A DNA stretch of 64,000 bases from Anatilimnocola floriformis. Its GTDB lineage: Bacteria > Planctomycetota > Planctomycetia > Pirellulales > Pirellulaceae. Shown piece by piece: positions 17,478-25,417 of the stretch. The notes below the pieces were generated by a model. It was not told where the DNA came from, did not search any database, and saw nothing but the letters and a program-made list of their open reading frames with translations. Where the stretch lies: the NCBI RefSeq assembly GCF_024256385.1, contig NZ_JAMLFW010000001.1, forward strand, positions 4,712,001 to 4,776,000, written 5' to 3'. The position numbers were made by a program, and so were the translations under genes. Every line of letters starts with the position of its first letter. Position 1 is the stretch's first letter.

Positions 17478-18209
17478 ATGAAGAAATCGTATTATCGCCT
17501 GTTTGCAACCCTGTTCTTTTGCATTTCCGCTATGCACTCAGGGTGCAGTTGCACGTCAACCAATTCCCCATCCCCAAGCCAACCTTCCGCGTTGAGCAAG
17601 GAGGAATTAAAGAACCAAGCTCTCGTTGTGGGCACTCTGGAGCAATTCCGATCGCGGACCGCCGGCGTTCTCTTGACTGCTGTCGACGCCGTTCTAACAT
17701 CACCGCCCAAGACTGATTGGAAGGAGCTCGTCGGTTCGATCGATGGTGCCAAGAAGCTCACCGAGTTGCCCAAACACGACATGGTAACTGTGACTTTCGT
17801 GTTACTCGCCGAAATCCGAGACATCAGAGCTGAGAGCAACGACCGTTACTCTAGCTCACAACTTGAAAAGCTATTTGATGATCTCTTGGTGCTGCGAACA
17901 TTCCAAATCGGTAACGATGTTGCTGCGGATGAAAAGGATGCCAAACGCGAGGTTGAGCGGTTGCTTTACCGGGAGTTTCGCGACGTAGACTTCGAGATTC
18001 GGGAAGAATACGCTTGGTCATCATCAGTCCGAAAGATCGAGTTGAAACTTAGAATGATCTGTTACTTGGCCGAGGTCTCCGGCGCGAGCAAGGAGTTGCT
18101 CAAGACCCTAGTTACGGATGGCTACCGTGACTGCCAGAGCAAAGGGCTTTCCCCTGAGTTCGGGCTCGACGCAACAATCAGTGCCTTGATCTTCCGCGCG
18201 ACAAAATGA
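17478..18209 (+). CDS. Putative lipoprotein, unknown
   Basis: The start at 17478 has an AGGAGG eight bases upstream. The N-terminus MKKSYYRLFATLFFCISAMH is a signal peptide followed by SGCSC, so lipid attachment at the first cysteine (about residue 25) is plausible, although the lipobox is imperfect (His at -3). The mature part is helical and charged, with no recognised domain, and has ELVGSIDGAKKLTELPKHD and a C-terminal helical region. It is transcribed away from the restriction operon. It is predicted to be an envelope protein carried by island B. Function unknown. Confidence 0.65.
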   Translation: MKKSYYRLFATLFFCISAMHSGCSCTSTNSPSPSQPSALSKEELKNQALVVGTLEQFRSRTAGVLLTAVDAVLTSPPKTDWKELVGSIDGAKKLTELPKHDMVTVTFVLLAEIRDIRAESNDRYSSSQLEKLFDDLLVLRTFQIGNDVAADEKDAKREVERLLYREFRDVDFEIREEYAWSSSVRKIELKLRMICYLAEVSGASKELLKTLVTDGYRDCQSKGLSPEFGLDATISALIFRATK

Positions 18210-18342
18210 GATCACCCGTGCTGGTAATGTCGCTTTTCCTGACGCTGGAACAGATTAACCTGCTTCCGCGTCCCCGCCTTACCCTTCGAGAGCAATCTCA
18301 CTATTCATTACTTACAGGAGGATTCTTCACAAGGAACATGAA

Positions 18343-18783
18343 ATGTCAGACAGTTTGTTGACGCTGCCCGAGCAGCTGCGGTTCATCCACGAGCAGATCA
18401 CGGCGGGGAGGCTCGCAGCTGATTCACTCATCCCGGCGATCAACTCCGAGTTGAGCCGGATGCACGAGGCCGGCATCGTGGCGCCGGCAATTTTTGTCGG
18501 CAACGTTGTTCTCCGCCGCAGCTATTATCCGAACCAGGGACCGGACGATTCCGGCCAACTCGTCGTCGCCGTTCTCAATATCCCCGGTGGCCTGGGTGCC
18601 TGCTATTTCGACTGCGACGAGTTTCTGCACGTCGAATCGGACATTCGTGAGCTCTCGAATGTCGCCAGCGCCAAGGTGATTTCCTACGCTGATCTGGATT
18701 CCCATGCGAAGGCATGCCTGCTGAACCAAGTCGGTCCGCTAATTTCAGCGTTCATCGCCACCATCGACATTGCCCTGAGATGA
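18343..18783 (+). CDS. Hypothetical protein (146 aa)
   Basis: A ribosome binding site (AAGGAA) precedes the ATG. The protein (MSDSLLTLPEQLRFIHEQIT...) has an N-terminal helical part and a beta-rich middle (IFVGNVVLRRSYYPNQG, VAVLNIPGGLGACYFDCDEF). No family is recognised. Its stop overlaps the next start as ATGA, so it is translationally coupled to the small conserved protein that both islands share. It therefore probably belongs to the island B mobility/maintenance operon (18343-19230). Confidence 0.65.
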   Translation: MSDSLLTLPEQLRFIHEQITAGRLAADSLIPAINSELSRMHEAGIVAPAIFVGNVVLRRSYYPNQGPDDSGQLVVAVLNIPGGLGACYFDCDEFLHVESDIRELSNVASAKVISYADLDSHAKACLLNQVGPLISAFIATIDIALR

Positions 18784-19040
18784 GCAAACTCAAGTCGAAG
18801 GGCAAAATTAAGGCAGAGTCGGTTGCGTCTGACGTGGCCGGCTCCGCTCCTTCCCATCCAGATTCCGCAAATGTTACTCCTGTAGAGCAGCAAGCAATTG
18901 ACGGTTTTCTGGATCTTCTTGCGCGGCTGATCGCCAAAGCGCACTTCACTCGCGAGCTAAATCTAGCGAACAGCCCGGAAGTGGGCACTACTGGTAAGGA
19001 AATTAAGGAGATAAAGGGAAATGAAGGAATTGCGCAGTGA
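18780..19040 (+). CDS. Small conserved island protein (86 aa), homologue of the one in island A
   Basis: The start at 18780 overlaps the preceding stop as ATGA. A lysine-rich N-terminus (MSKLKSKGKIKAES) is followed by EQQAIDGFLDLLARLIAKAH, the same amphipathic helix as in the 82-aa protein of island A (2154-2402). The tail is charged. It overlaps the next small gene by 20 bases. Conservation between two different islands and placement upstream of the HTH and integrase genes suggest a role in excision, replication or maintenance. This is not shown by any known domain. Confidence 0.65.
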   Translation: MSKLKSKGKIKAESVASDVAGSAPSHPDSANVTPVEQQAIDGFLDLLARLIAKAHFTRELNLANSPEVGTTGKEIKEIKGNEGIAQ

Positions 19041-19230
19041 CGCCGCCATCGAACGGCTTGATAGCTTGGTGCGGCGGCTCCGGGGCCATGTTTGCGAGTC
19101 ATTCGTGATCCTCGAAGAACTCGAGCACTTTCGTGAAACGCAGGCAGCATTGCCATCGGAACACCAGCAGGTTCACGGGCGTACCTTCCCAGGGGAGGCG
19201 TCGAATGGGTGGATTGCCGCTGGCTTCTGA
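19021..19230 (+). CDS. Small hypothetical protein (69 aa)
   Basis: An AAGGAGATAAAGGG ribosome binding region lies just before the ATG, inside the end of the preceding gene. The first 45 residues are helical (AAIERLDSLVRRLRGHVCESFVILEELEHF in two parts), and the C-terminus is polar. No domain is recognised. The good binding site and the overlap with a conserved gene support it as real. Confidence 0.5.
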   Translation: MKELRSDAAIERLDSLVRRLRGHVCESFVILEELEHFRETQAALPSEHQQVHGRTFPGEASNGWIAAGF

Positions 19231-19232
19231 GT

Positions 19233-19322
19233 GACGCCGTGCTCGGCGTCCACAACTAGCGGGCAGGATGCGAACCCTGCCCGGTTCGTCGCACGCCCGG
19301 TTTCCCGTGCGTGTGACGATGT
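19233..19322. other. Three consecutive hairpins downstream of the small-gene operon
   Basis: GACGCCG-TGCT-CGGCGTC (19233-19250), GGGCAGG/CCTGCCC (19261-19282) and an interrupted stem CGTCGCACG/CGTGCG...GACG (19288-19319) follow one another. On the minus strand the middle hairpin has the loop GTTCGCAT, which resembles a tRNA T-loop, but no full cloverleaf forms. They may act as a terminator, an untranslated leader of the 19359 gene, or a small RNA. Confidence 0.4.
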
Positions 19323-19358
19323 ACATTACCATTCTCCACACAAGCAAGAGATCTGAAA

Positions 19359-19844
19359 ATGGCCACGGATTACTACAACCTGCTGATCATCAACGAGCGC
19401 ACGCAGGCAGATTTGCGAAAACTACGCTATTGCATTGAGCACCGTCTGGTTCCGGAGACAATCGAGTCGCGTGTAGTCGATGATGCACGGGGTCAGCCCC
19501 GTGAGTTCGACCTGCTGACGTCCACGCTTCTGGTCGCCGTCGTGCGATTGATCGAGGCGGGAGTCAAACGGGATCATGTTGCTTGGATCATGAACCACAT
19601 TCGGTCGAACCCCGGCCCGCGGAAAAGTAAGTTGCATACCTCGCTTGCAGCGGACGCAACGATTCACGGCAAGGGCGGTAAGGTACTGACGGGCGACGGC
19701 AGCCACATGAGGTGGATTATCGGCGATTACGACTCAGGATGGATGAAGTTCAAAAGCAAAGCCGTCCCTGCATCCGAGTTTCAGCCGCTGATCGAGATTT
19801 CGATCGATCTCGGTCGTATCTGCAAGCAGATATTGGGGCAGTAA
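19359..19844 (+). CDS. Hypothetical protein (161 aa)
   Basis: The protein (MATDYYNLLIINERTQADLR...) has an N-terminal helix-rich half and a C-terminal half with IGDYDSGWMKFKSKAVPASEF. No signal peptide, membrane segment or catalytic motif is seen. There is no strong ribosome binding site (weak AGAG at -12). It lies between the small-gene operon and the operator-controlled HTH gene of island B. Its middle (LLVAVVRLIEAGVKRDHVAWIMNH) could be a helix-turn-helix, but this is not convincing. Function unknown. Confidence 0.6.
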   Translation: MATDYYNLLIINERTQADLRKLRYCIEHRLVPETIESRVVDDARGQPREFDLLTSTLLVAVVRLIEAGVKRDHVAWIMNHIRSNPGPRKSKLHTSLAADATIHGKGGKVLTGDGSHMRWIIGDYDSGWMKFKSKAVPASEFQPLIEISIDLGRICKQILGQ

Positions 19845-19870
19845 CCCCGGGTAGCATCGCAAGGTTTGTT

Positions 19871-19920
19871 CCTACTTGTAGGAAAAAACCACTGGATCCG
19901 TTACTACTTGTAGGTATAAT
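19871..19920 (+). promoter_or_regulatory. Promoter with two palindromic operators upstream of the excisionase-like gene
   Basis: CCTACTTGTAGG (19871-19882) and CTACTTGTAG (19904-19913) are copies of one palindrome with centres 32 bases apart, about three helical turns. The second touches a perfect -10 box TATAAT (19915-19920). No good -35 box is visible, so activation or repression at these sites is likely. The excisionase-like protein itself is a natural candidate to bind them. Confidence 0.6.
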
Positions 19921-19962
19921 GCTCGTGTGAGAGCTGTTATTCCGGAAGCAGTGGAGATCGAA

Positions 19963-20223
19963 ATGAAGCGAAAGCGGAACCGCAAGCCGATGCCGAAGTT
20001 GACTCAGGACGAAATCAATTCGACATTTGGTTCAGCTCGTGGAATACTCCAGACGCATGAACTGGCCGAATTGCTCGGCCTGAAAGTGCGTACCATCTAC
20101 GAGTGGGTAGCGCGTGATTATCTCGAAGGCACCTACCAAACTCGCGGCAAGTACCATTTTTTCTGGCGCGATCGCGTCATCAAGAAGCTCTTCAACGGTA
20201 CGGAATGGCAGACGCCATCCTAG
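19963..20223 (+). CDS. HTH (MerR/excisionase-type) DNA-binding protein of island B
   Basis: The TATAAT box ends at 19920, so translation should start well downstream of the first in-frame GTG (19927). ATG at 19963 has GGAG at the proper spacing and gives 86 residues. The core ILQTHELAELLGLKVRTIYEWVARDYLEGTYQTRG is a winged HTH of the excisionase/MerR type. It lies 67 bases upstream of the integrase, matching the layout of island A, although the two HTH proteins are only distantly similar. It probably controls excision direction and possibly its own promoter. Confidence 0.75.
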   Translation: MKRKRNRKPMPKLTQDEINSTFGSARGILQTHELAELLGLKVRTIYEWVARDYLEGTYQTRGKYHFFWRDRVIKKLFNGTEWQTPS

Positions 20224-20290
20224 AGCTTGTTTACTCGCAGCTGCGCAGCGGCTCCCTTAATTACTGCAAAGGTGAGAACGATGAACGCAA

Positions 20291-21439
20291 ATGTCCAACA
20301 AAGGAGACCGGCTGCTAGTCGGTGAACGGGTCAAGATCTACAAGCGGGGCCGCAAGCAAACATGGACGGCCTGCTTCTACTGGGGCGGAAAACACCACCG
20401 GGTGTCGCTCAGGACAAGGAACGAGAAAGCTGCTCGCAGACAAGCAGTCGCCCTCGAAGCCGAACTCATCGAAGGTGAATACAGGCCTTCTCGCCAGGTT
20501 ACGAAAGAGGCTTTGCCGCTCGTAACGGTTGCGCAAGCCAAGGATGAATATCTTGCATTCAAGCGGAGCGGGAAGTTCCGGAAGAAGTCACAGGACAAGT
20601 ACACCTCCGCCATCCGCGAGTTTCAGATGTTCTGCGACGGAATCGGGACGAAGCACATCGCGGATGTCACCCTTCGGATCTTTGATCGCTATCGGGCTAA
20701 ACGATCGGCGGAGCGAGCTGAAAAGACGGTTCATACCGAGCTCGTAATCCTCAAGGGCTTTTTCAAATGGTGCGCCGAGCGCAAGTTGGTCACCGAGGAT
20801 CCGCTTGCCAACGAAACATTTGTAAAGCCGAGGTCTAAGCCAAAGGGCTCGCCTGACTTGATGCAAGTGAATCAAGTCCTTAGCCAGTTCACCGGTCCGC
20901 GACTCGTCGCGTTGAGCATCTTGGCATTCACAGGAATGCGGGCCGGCGAGTGCCAGCGTCTCCGATATGACCTCGGCGACGTTGATCTCGATGGCAACTG
21001 GATACACATTGTTTCTCGCGAGGGCGAGGACAAGACGAAGTCCGGCGATTCGTGGAAAGTGCCGATCCATCCGCGACTCAAAAAGTTGCTTGAAATAATT
21101 CCGAAGAGCAAACGGACTTGGTTTCTAAACGCGCCGCCGAGTCGGCAGTACCCAAATGGCGATCACCGCCACAACATGAAGCACCTGACCGAAGCGTTTG
21201 AGGAAGCACTCGGGAAACTCGATATCCCGGCGGGCCGCAAGAACAACGGGTTTGTGCTGCACAGTCTTCGTGCGTTTTTCAAGACGCACTGTGTGAACGA
21301 AGGAATCCCAAGAGAAGTCGTTGACGCGTGGCAGAACCACAAGGACGGACGCCGGGAAACGGCGAGCGACCGCTACTACCGCTTAAGCGATGAAGAATCT
21401 CAGAAGCAAATGAAGAAAGTCCCCTTCGGGGACGGCTAA
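20291..21439 (+). CDS. Tyrosine recombinase (integrase) of island B
   Basis: The 382-residue integrase has an N-terminal AP2-like arm-binding region with TWTACFYWGGKHHRVSLRTR, a SAM-like core-binding domain (about 75-170), and a catalytic domain. Active-site residues are the arginine in FTGMRAGECQRL (about 216), HxxR in LHSLRAFF (about 322), the histidine in WQNHKDGR (about 350), and the tyrosine in DRYYRLSD (about 361). It lies 250 bases from the tRNA-Ser 3' end and points toward it. It is intact and is the likely driver of island B integration and excision. Confidence 0.92.
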   Translation: MSNKGDRLLVGERVKIYKRGRKQTWTACFYWGGKHHRVSLRTRNEKAARRQAVALEAELIEGEYRPSRQVTKEALPLVTVAQAKDEYLAFKRSGKFRKKSQDKYTSAIREFQMFCDGIGTKHIADVTLRIFDRYRAKRSAERAEKTVHTELVILKGFFKWCAERKLVTEDPLANETFVKPRSKPKGSPDLMQVNQVLSQFTGPRLVALSILAFTGMRAGECQRLRYDLGDVDLDGNWIHIVSREGEDKTKSGDSWKVPIHPRLKKLLEIIPKSKRTWFLNAPPSRQYPNGDHRHNMKHLTEAFEEALGKLDIPAGRKNNGFVLHSLRAFFKTHCVNEGIPREVVDAWQNHKDGRRETASDRYYRLSDEESQKQMKKVPFGDG

Positions 21440-21594
21440 GCCGGCGGCCAAAGTGCCGGCATTTTTCGTTTGGAGAAGTTAGATGGTAATTCGTTTCTGG
21501 GCGAGCGGCCTAATTGCCGCCGCCCTTGTTGTCGGCATAGTATCGCCGACTCGCAGCGCAAGTAACCGTGGCGCTAATCATCCCGAGGTCAGCG

Positions 21595-21615
21595 ACCGGG
21601 ACAAAACCGGGACAA
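21595..21615 (+). repeat. Right-end candidate integrase arm site (two ACCGGGACAA copies)
   Basis: This is an exact copy of the 21-base block at 4996-5016, in the same orientation. It lies 75 bases inside the att core at the tRNA. Confidence 0.55.
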
Positions 21616-21690
21616 GTCAGTGGTCCCAAAACAGCCGAAGCTCGCAAGGCGTTGCTTCACAACACGTTGCGAGCTTCAACAAGTCGCTAG

Positions 21691-21715
21691 CGGAGAGGAC
21701 AGGATTCGAACCTGC
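21691..21715 (+). repeat. att site within the tRNA-Ser 3' end
   Basis: CGGAGAGGACAGGATTC (21691-21707) plus CCTGC (21711-21715) match 4851-4867 and 4871-4875, 22 of 25 positions in all. It covers the acceptor stem and T-arm of the intact tRNA gene. Confidence 0.85.
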
Positions 21716-21779
21716 GGTACGGTTTGACCCGTACACCGGTTTAGCAAACCGGCGCTTTCGACCACTCAGCCACCTCTCC
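21691..21779 (-). tRNA. tRNA-Ser(GCU)
   Basis: The acceptor stem GGAGAGG/CCTCTCC with discriminator G, D-arm GGCTGAGTGGTCGAAAGC, anticodon stem CCGGTTTGCTAAACCGG with anticodon GCT, long variable arm GTACGGGTCAAACCGTAC, and T-arm GCAGGTTCGAATCCTGT are all present. The long variable arm is typical of serine tRNA. CCA is not encoded. The 3' end faces the islands and was rebuilt by the integrated DNA, so the gene stays functional. Confidence 0.97.
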
Positions 21780-22101
21780 AGGTGGGTATCTGTCTATAAC
21801 GCCCGACAAACGAACTCAGACGGTTAGACTCTACTCTATCGGCATCGCAACTCGGCTTCCCAAATCGTTTTGGGAATTGAACCCACTCTAATCAGTGCTG
21901 CACCCGGTTGCGTTTGCCTGCTGGGTAATTTTTACTGAACTTGCCGTCGACTGCAAGCCGTGCGGGTTACTCCAGCGGTGCGGAATTTGTCATTCTCTGC
22001 TCACGGCGGTTCCGAAAATTCGACGAGCAACGGTTGTTCCGCACCACATTCCGCTTGTTGGCCCGGCTCAACCTCCGTTCCCCCACGGCAAAGGCCCCGC
22101 G
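21780..22101. other. Intergenic, upstream of tRNA-Ser and the M28 peptidase
   Basis: This stretch should contain the divergent promoters of tRNA-Ser and the peptidase gene. No promoter, repeat or small gene could be named with confidence. Confidence 0.4.
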
Positions 22102-23688
22102 ATGAAGTTCCTCACTAGCTCGAAGACACTCCGTGGCTGGCAAAGGTTCGCCGTGGGCGCTCTCGCATGCAGCGCGCTCGGATTTGTGCCGTCGCTCGCC
22201 TCCAAAGCCGAAGAAGTCACCGCCAAGGCCGCGGCTCTGGCAGCGGCCGACACCATCACCAAGGATGAGCTCAAGGGCTTTGTCGATGTCCTCGCCGACG
22301 ACACCTTTGAAGGCCGCGAAGCCGGCAGCCGTGGCGGCCAGGCAGCGGGAAATTATCTCGCCAAAGAATTGAGCGAGTTGAAACTGTCGCCGGCCGGCGA
22401 TCGGGGGAGCTTCTTTCAAGGCTTTCAAGGAAGCTCACGCAACATTCTGGGAATGATGGAAGGGAGCGACGAAAAGCTGAAGAATGAAGTCATCATCTTC
22501 GGCGCTCACTACGACCATGTCGGTTACGGCCGGCCCGGCAATAGCTACGGTCCGTTTGGATACATCCACAACGGCGCCGATGACAACGCCAGCGGCGTGT
22601 CGGGGTTGCTCGAAGTCGCCGAAGGAGTGAATCATCTGCCTGTGCGGCCGCGGCGCAGCATTCTGTTTGCGCTGTGGGACGGCGAAGAAGCTGGGCTGAT
22701 TGGATCGCGGTTTTGGCTCTCCACGCCGACCATCGATCTGCAGCGCGTAAAGCTCAAGATCAATGCCGACATGATCGGCCGGCTGCGAAACAACACGGTC
22801 GAGATCTACGGCTCGCGCACTTCGCCTGGCTTGCGGCGGATCATCAGCGAGCAGAATCAGCACGTCGGGCTGAACGTCGATTTCACCTGGAAAATGAAGG
22901 AAGACAGCGACCACTGGCCCTTCTTTGCCCGCAGCATTCCGGCCCTCATGTTCCACACCGGTTTGCACGACAACTATCACCGCCCCAGCGACGACGCCCA
23001 TCTGATCAACGTCGAAGGGATCCGCGAAGTCAGCCGGCTGATGACCCTCACGCTCATCGAGCTCGCCAATGCCGATACCATCGCGCCGTTTCGTGAAGCT
23101 TCGAAGCGTGAATCGCCCGAAGTGCAAACGCAGCGAGAACGCCCCGTGCAGCCAAGCCCGCCGCGGTTCGGCGTGAGCTGGCGAATCGTCGAAGGAAGCG
23201 CGCCGGTCGTGACCTCGATCACCGCCGGTTCGCAAGCCGATCGGGCTGGTCTGAAAATGGGCGACAAGCTTCATTCGTTCCAAGGCCAGCCGATTCCCGA
23301 AGAAAAGCTCTTCCGTCAGCAAATGCTGGCTGCCGAAGGGGAATGCACGTTCGAAATCACTCGCGCCGGAACAGCCGAGCCGCTGACGATCAAAGTCACG
23401 CCCATCGGCAACCCGATTCGCGTCGGCATGACCTGGCGTGAAGACGACGGCGAACCCGGCGTGATGCTGGTGACGCAAATCATCCCCGGCTCGGCCGCGG
23501 ATGTCGGCGGCTTGAAACTCCGCGACCGCGTCTACTCACTGAACGATCACACGTTCGAAACCGGCAAGGATTTTTCCGGACTGCTGTCGACCGCCGAAGC
23601 GCCGCTGACGTTCCTCATCGAACGCGCCGGCAAGTTGCAAACGCTCAAGGTGCAGCCCCTCGCCAGCAATCCTCCACCGGCACAGTAG
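22102..23688 (+). CDS. M28-family zinc aminopeptidase with two PDZ domains, exported
   Basis: The start at 22102 gives a signal peptide (MKFLTSSKTLRGWQRFAVGALACSALGF in two parts); the frame upstream has no coding character. The M28 domain has all expected zinc ligands: His in FGAHYDHVG (about 136), Asp in GADDNASGV (about 160), the Glu pair in DGEEAGLIGS (about 194), Asp in NADMIG (about 222), and a late His in LHDNYHRPSDD. Two PDZ domains follow (about 355-440 and 450-525), each with GLKMGDK or GLKLRDR loops. A peptide-degrading enzyme of the periplasm or cell surface is expected. It is the first chromosomal gene beside the tRNA. Confidence 0.9.
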   Translation: MKFLTSSKTLRGWQRFAVGALACSALGFVPSLASKAEEVTAKAAALAAADTITKDELKGFVDVLADDTFEGREAGSRGGQAAGNYLAKELSELKLSPAGDRGSFFQGFQGSSRNILGMMEGSDEKLKNEVIIFGAHYDHVGYGRPGNSYGPFGYIHNGADDNASGVSGLLEVAEGVNHLPVRPRRSILFALWDGEEAGLIGSRFWLSTPTIDLQRVKLKINADMIGRLRNNTVEIYGSRTSPGLRRIISEQNQHVGLNVDFTWKMKEDSDHWPFFARSIPALMFHTGLHDNYHRPSDDAHLINVEGIREVSRLMTLTLIELANADTIAPFREASKRESPEVQTQRERPVQPSPPRFGVSWRIVEGSAPVVTSITAGSQADRAGLKMGDKLHSFQGQPIPEEKLFRQQMLAAEGECTFEITRAGTAEPLTIKVTPIGNPIRVGMTWREDDGEPGVMLVTQIIPGSAADVGGLKLRDRVYSLNDHTFETGKDFSGLLSTAEAPLTFLIERAGKLQTLKVQPLASNPPPAQ

Positions 23689-24198
23689 GCTTTCACAACA
23701 GTTGTTGCGCCGCCGAAAACAACCGCAACCTGTTTCGGCGAAACGCCTTGCGCCAAACACGTCCAAAAAGCTCACAACAGTCGTCTGTGCTTCGGGTGAT
23801 CCGGATTTCGTGGCAAAGCCTTGCCAGCCAACAACTTCCGCGCAACATCCGGGAAATTGCACAACAACAACTAACAATAGACTTACAACAACACCCATAA
23901 ATCATCCACAACTAATCGGTAACTAGTCTCTAAAATCCGAAAATTTCTGGATTATCTCGGAAGCATTCTCACGCCGGGCAAGCGCTAACTGACTTCCGCC
24001 TCAAACGGCAGGACCGCCTGAATTTTAGGAACAATCCGGACAACTCCGGTCATCGCCTCAAACTAGCTGCTGACCGGAAATCGTTGCCGCCCAATCCTTT
24101 CCATTGACCTGCGCCGATGGGCCGCTGATAATGGGGCCATTGTTGCGGGCTCCGCCAGATCACCGCGGTCTTCGTTCGCGCACTAGGAGATGGTTCTC
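23689..24198. other. Intergenic, no gene seen
   Basis: The stretch is rich in AAC/ACA triplets around 23860-23900 and otherwise featureless. It probably contains the terminator of the peptidase gene and the promoter of the next gene. Confidence 0.4.
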
Positions 24199-25299
24199 AT
24201 GGGATTGTCGCGTGTTTCTCGCCGACAGGTGCTGGCTGGTGCATCGGGGTTGGCGGGTCTGTCGTTGCTGAGTGGTCATCGGTTGTTGAGCCAGGAACAG
24301 GCCAAGCCGGAAGAGAAGCCGGCCGAAGAGGTCAAGTCGTTCAACGAGTTCACTCCGCAGAGCGAAAAAGCCGTTCGCCGCGGTGAAGAGTTTCTGATGA
24401 AGACCATGCACCGCGATGGCGGTTGCGGTGTCGATGTTGGCCAACCGCAAGACATCGGCTGCTCGGCGATGGTCGGCCTGGCACTCATGGCCCAAGGCAA
24501 CACGCCAGTCGAAGGCCCGCGCAGTCGCGAAGTGCAACGGCTGGTCTCGTACATTCTCCGCGCCGCCGAGGTGATGCCGAACGACGACATCACTTCGCAA
24601 AACGGCACGCAGTTGCAAAATAAAATCGGCCGTCACGCGCACAGCTTTTTCGCCGCTCTCTTCCTGGCCGAAGTCATCGGTGAAGGTTGGGACACCGAAC
24701 CCGTGCGCGATGGCTTGAAGAAGATCATCACGGCCATCATCGGCACGCAAACTCCGGAAGGTCACTGGGGCAATCAATCGTGGGCGCCAACGCTCGGCAC
24801 GGTGATGGGCTGGGTCGCGCTGCGGGCCTCGCACTACGCGGGCATGAAGGTCGGCAGTTCGCCCGAGCTCACGGCCAAGCACTTGGTTCAACAGATGAGC
24901 ACCTCGCTCAATCAGAACCAAGGCAGCTGGATGCACACGCTCTATAAAAATGCGACCGGCATTCGCGTGTTGTACGCCCTCGGCATGGAAAACGAAGACG
25001 TTGCCAAGAAAGCGTTCAAGGACGTTGAACAGCTAGTGAACAAAGACAACACGGCGTTCTCGCAAGCCGGCGGCGAAGAGTACCTCGCCTTTCATCTCAT
25101 CACCGAGACGATGCTGCAAAAGGGCGGCAAAGACTGGGCGACCTGGTTCCCCACCATTCGCGAAAAGATCCTGGCCGTGCAAAACGCCGACGGAAGCTGG
25201 ACGGGCCATCACTGCATCACCAGTCGCACCTTCTGCACGGCAGCGGCGATCTTGGTGCTGACGTCGCCCAATCGATACCTGCCAATCTCGCAGGCCTAA
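24199..25299 (+). CDS. Exported prenyltransferase/terpene-cyclase-fold protein
   Basis: ATG at 24199 is nine bases after AGGAG and is preferred to ATG 24190. The N-terminus MGLSRVSRRQVLAGASGLAG is a Tat signal. The rest is a repeated alpha-helical barrel as in squalene cyclases and protein prenyltransferases, with repeats such as GEEFLMKTMHRDGGCGVDVG and TQTPEGHWGNQSW. The catalytic DxDD of true squalene-hopene cyclases was not seen, so the fold is clear but enzymatic activity is not. In planctomycetes such proteins are common and uncharacterised. It precedes a second, cytoplasmic-looking protein of the same fold. Confidence 0.75.
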   Translation: MGLSRVSRRQVLAGASGLAGLSLLSGHRLLSQEQAKPEEKPAEEVKSFNEFTPQSEKAVRRGEEFLMKTMHRDGGCGVDVGQPQDIGCSAMVGLALMAQGNTPVEGPRSREVQRLVSYILRAAEVMPNDDITSQNGTQLQNKIGRHAHSFFAALFLAEVIGEGWDTEPVRDGLKKIITAIIGTQTPEGHWGNQSWAPTLGTVMGWVALRASHYAGMKVGSSPELTAKHLVQQMSTSLNQNQGSWMHTLYKNATGIRVLYALGMENEDVAKKAFKDVEQLVNKDNTAFSQAGGEEYLAFHLITETMLQKGGKDWATWFPTIREKILAVQNADGSWTGHHCITSRTFCTAAAILVLTSPNRYLPISQA

Positions 25300-25417
25300 T
25301 TAGCCGATAGATGTAGGCCGGAACAAGTGTACTCACGCAGTTCCGGCAGAACTGCAGACCAATGTCGCGCGGCAAATCATGCCGGAATAGCGCGGAGTAC
25401 CGCCTGTTACGGCCTAC

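Larger units (their letters stand above)
4851..21715. mobile_element. Genomic island B, integrated at tRNA-Ser(GCU)
   Basis: The island is bounded by direct repeats of the tRNA-Ser 3' end (4851-4867 and 21691-21707), which predicts a circle of 16,840 bp. A tyrosine integrase (20291-21439) sits at the tRNA-proximal end and a large serine recombinase at the other. Cargo includes a complete type I restriction-modification operon with an associated metallopeptidase, an MtlR-like protein, a hairpin-rich noncoding region, a putative lipoprotein and small unknown genes. Paired ACCGGGACAA repeats lie near both ends. Confidence 0.8.

Noticed and set aside
19233-19322. A third tRNA gene on the minus strand
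   Set aside because: Only a T-arm-like hairpin is present. There is no acceptor stem pairing at the right distance and no acceptable anticodon arm.
21483-21827. Plus-strand frame across tRNA-Ser
   Set aside because: It reads through the tRNA gene on the opposite strand and the arm repeat, so it is not a gene.
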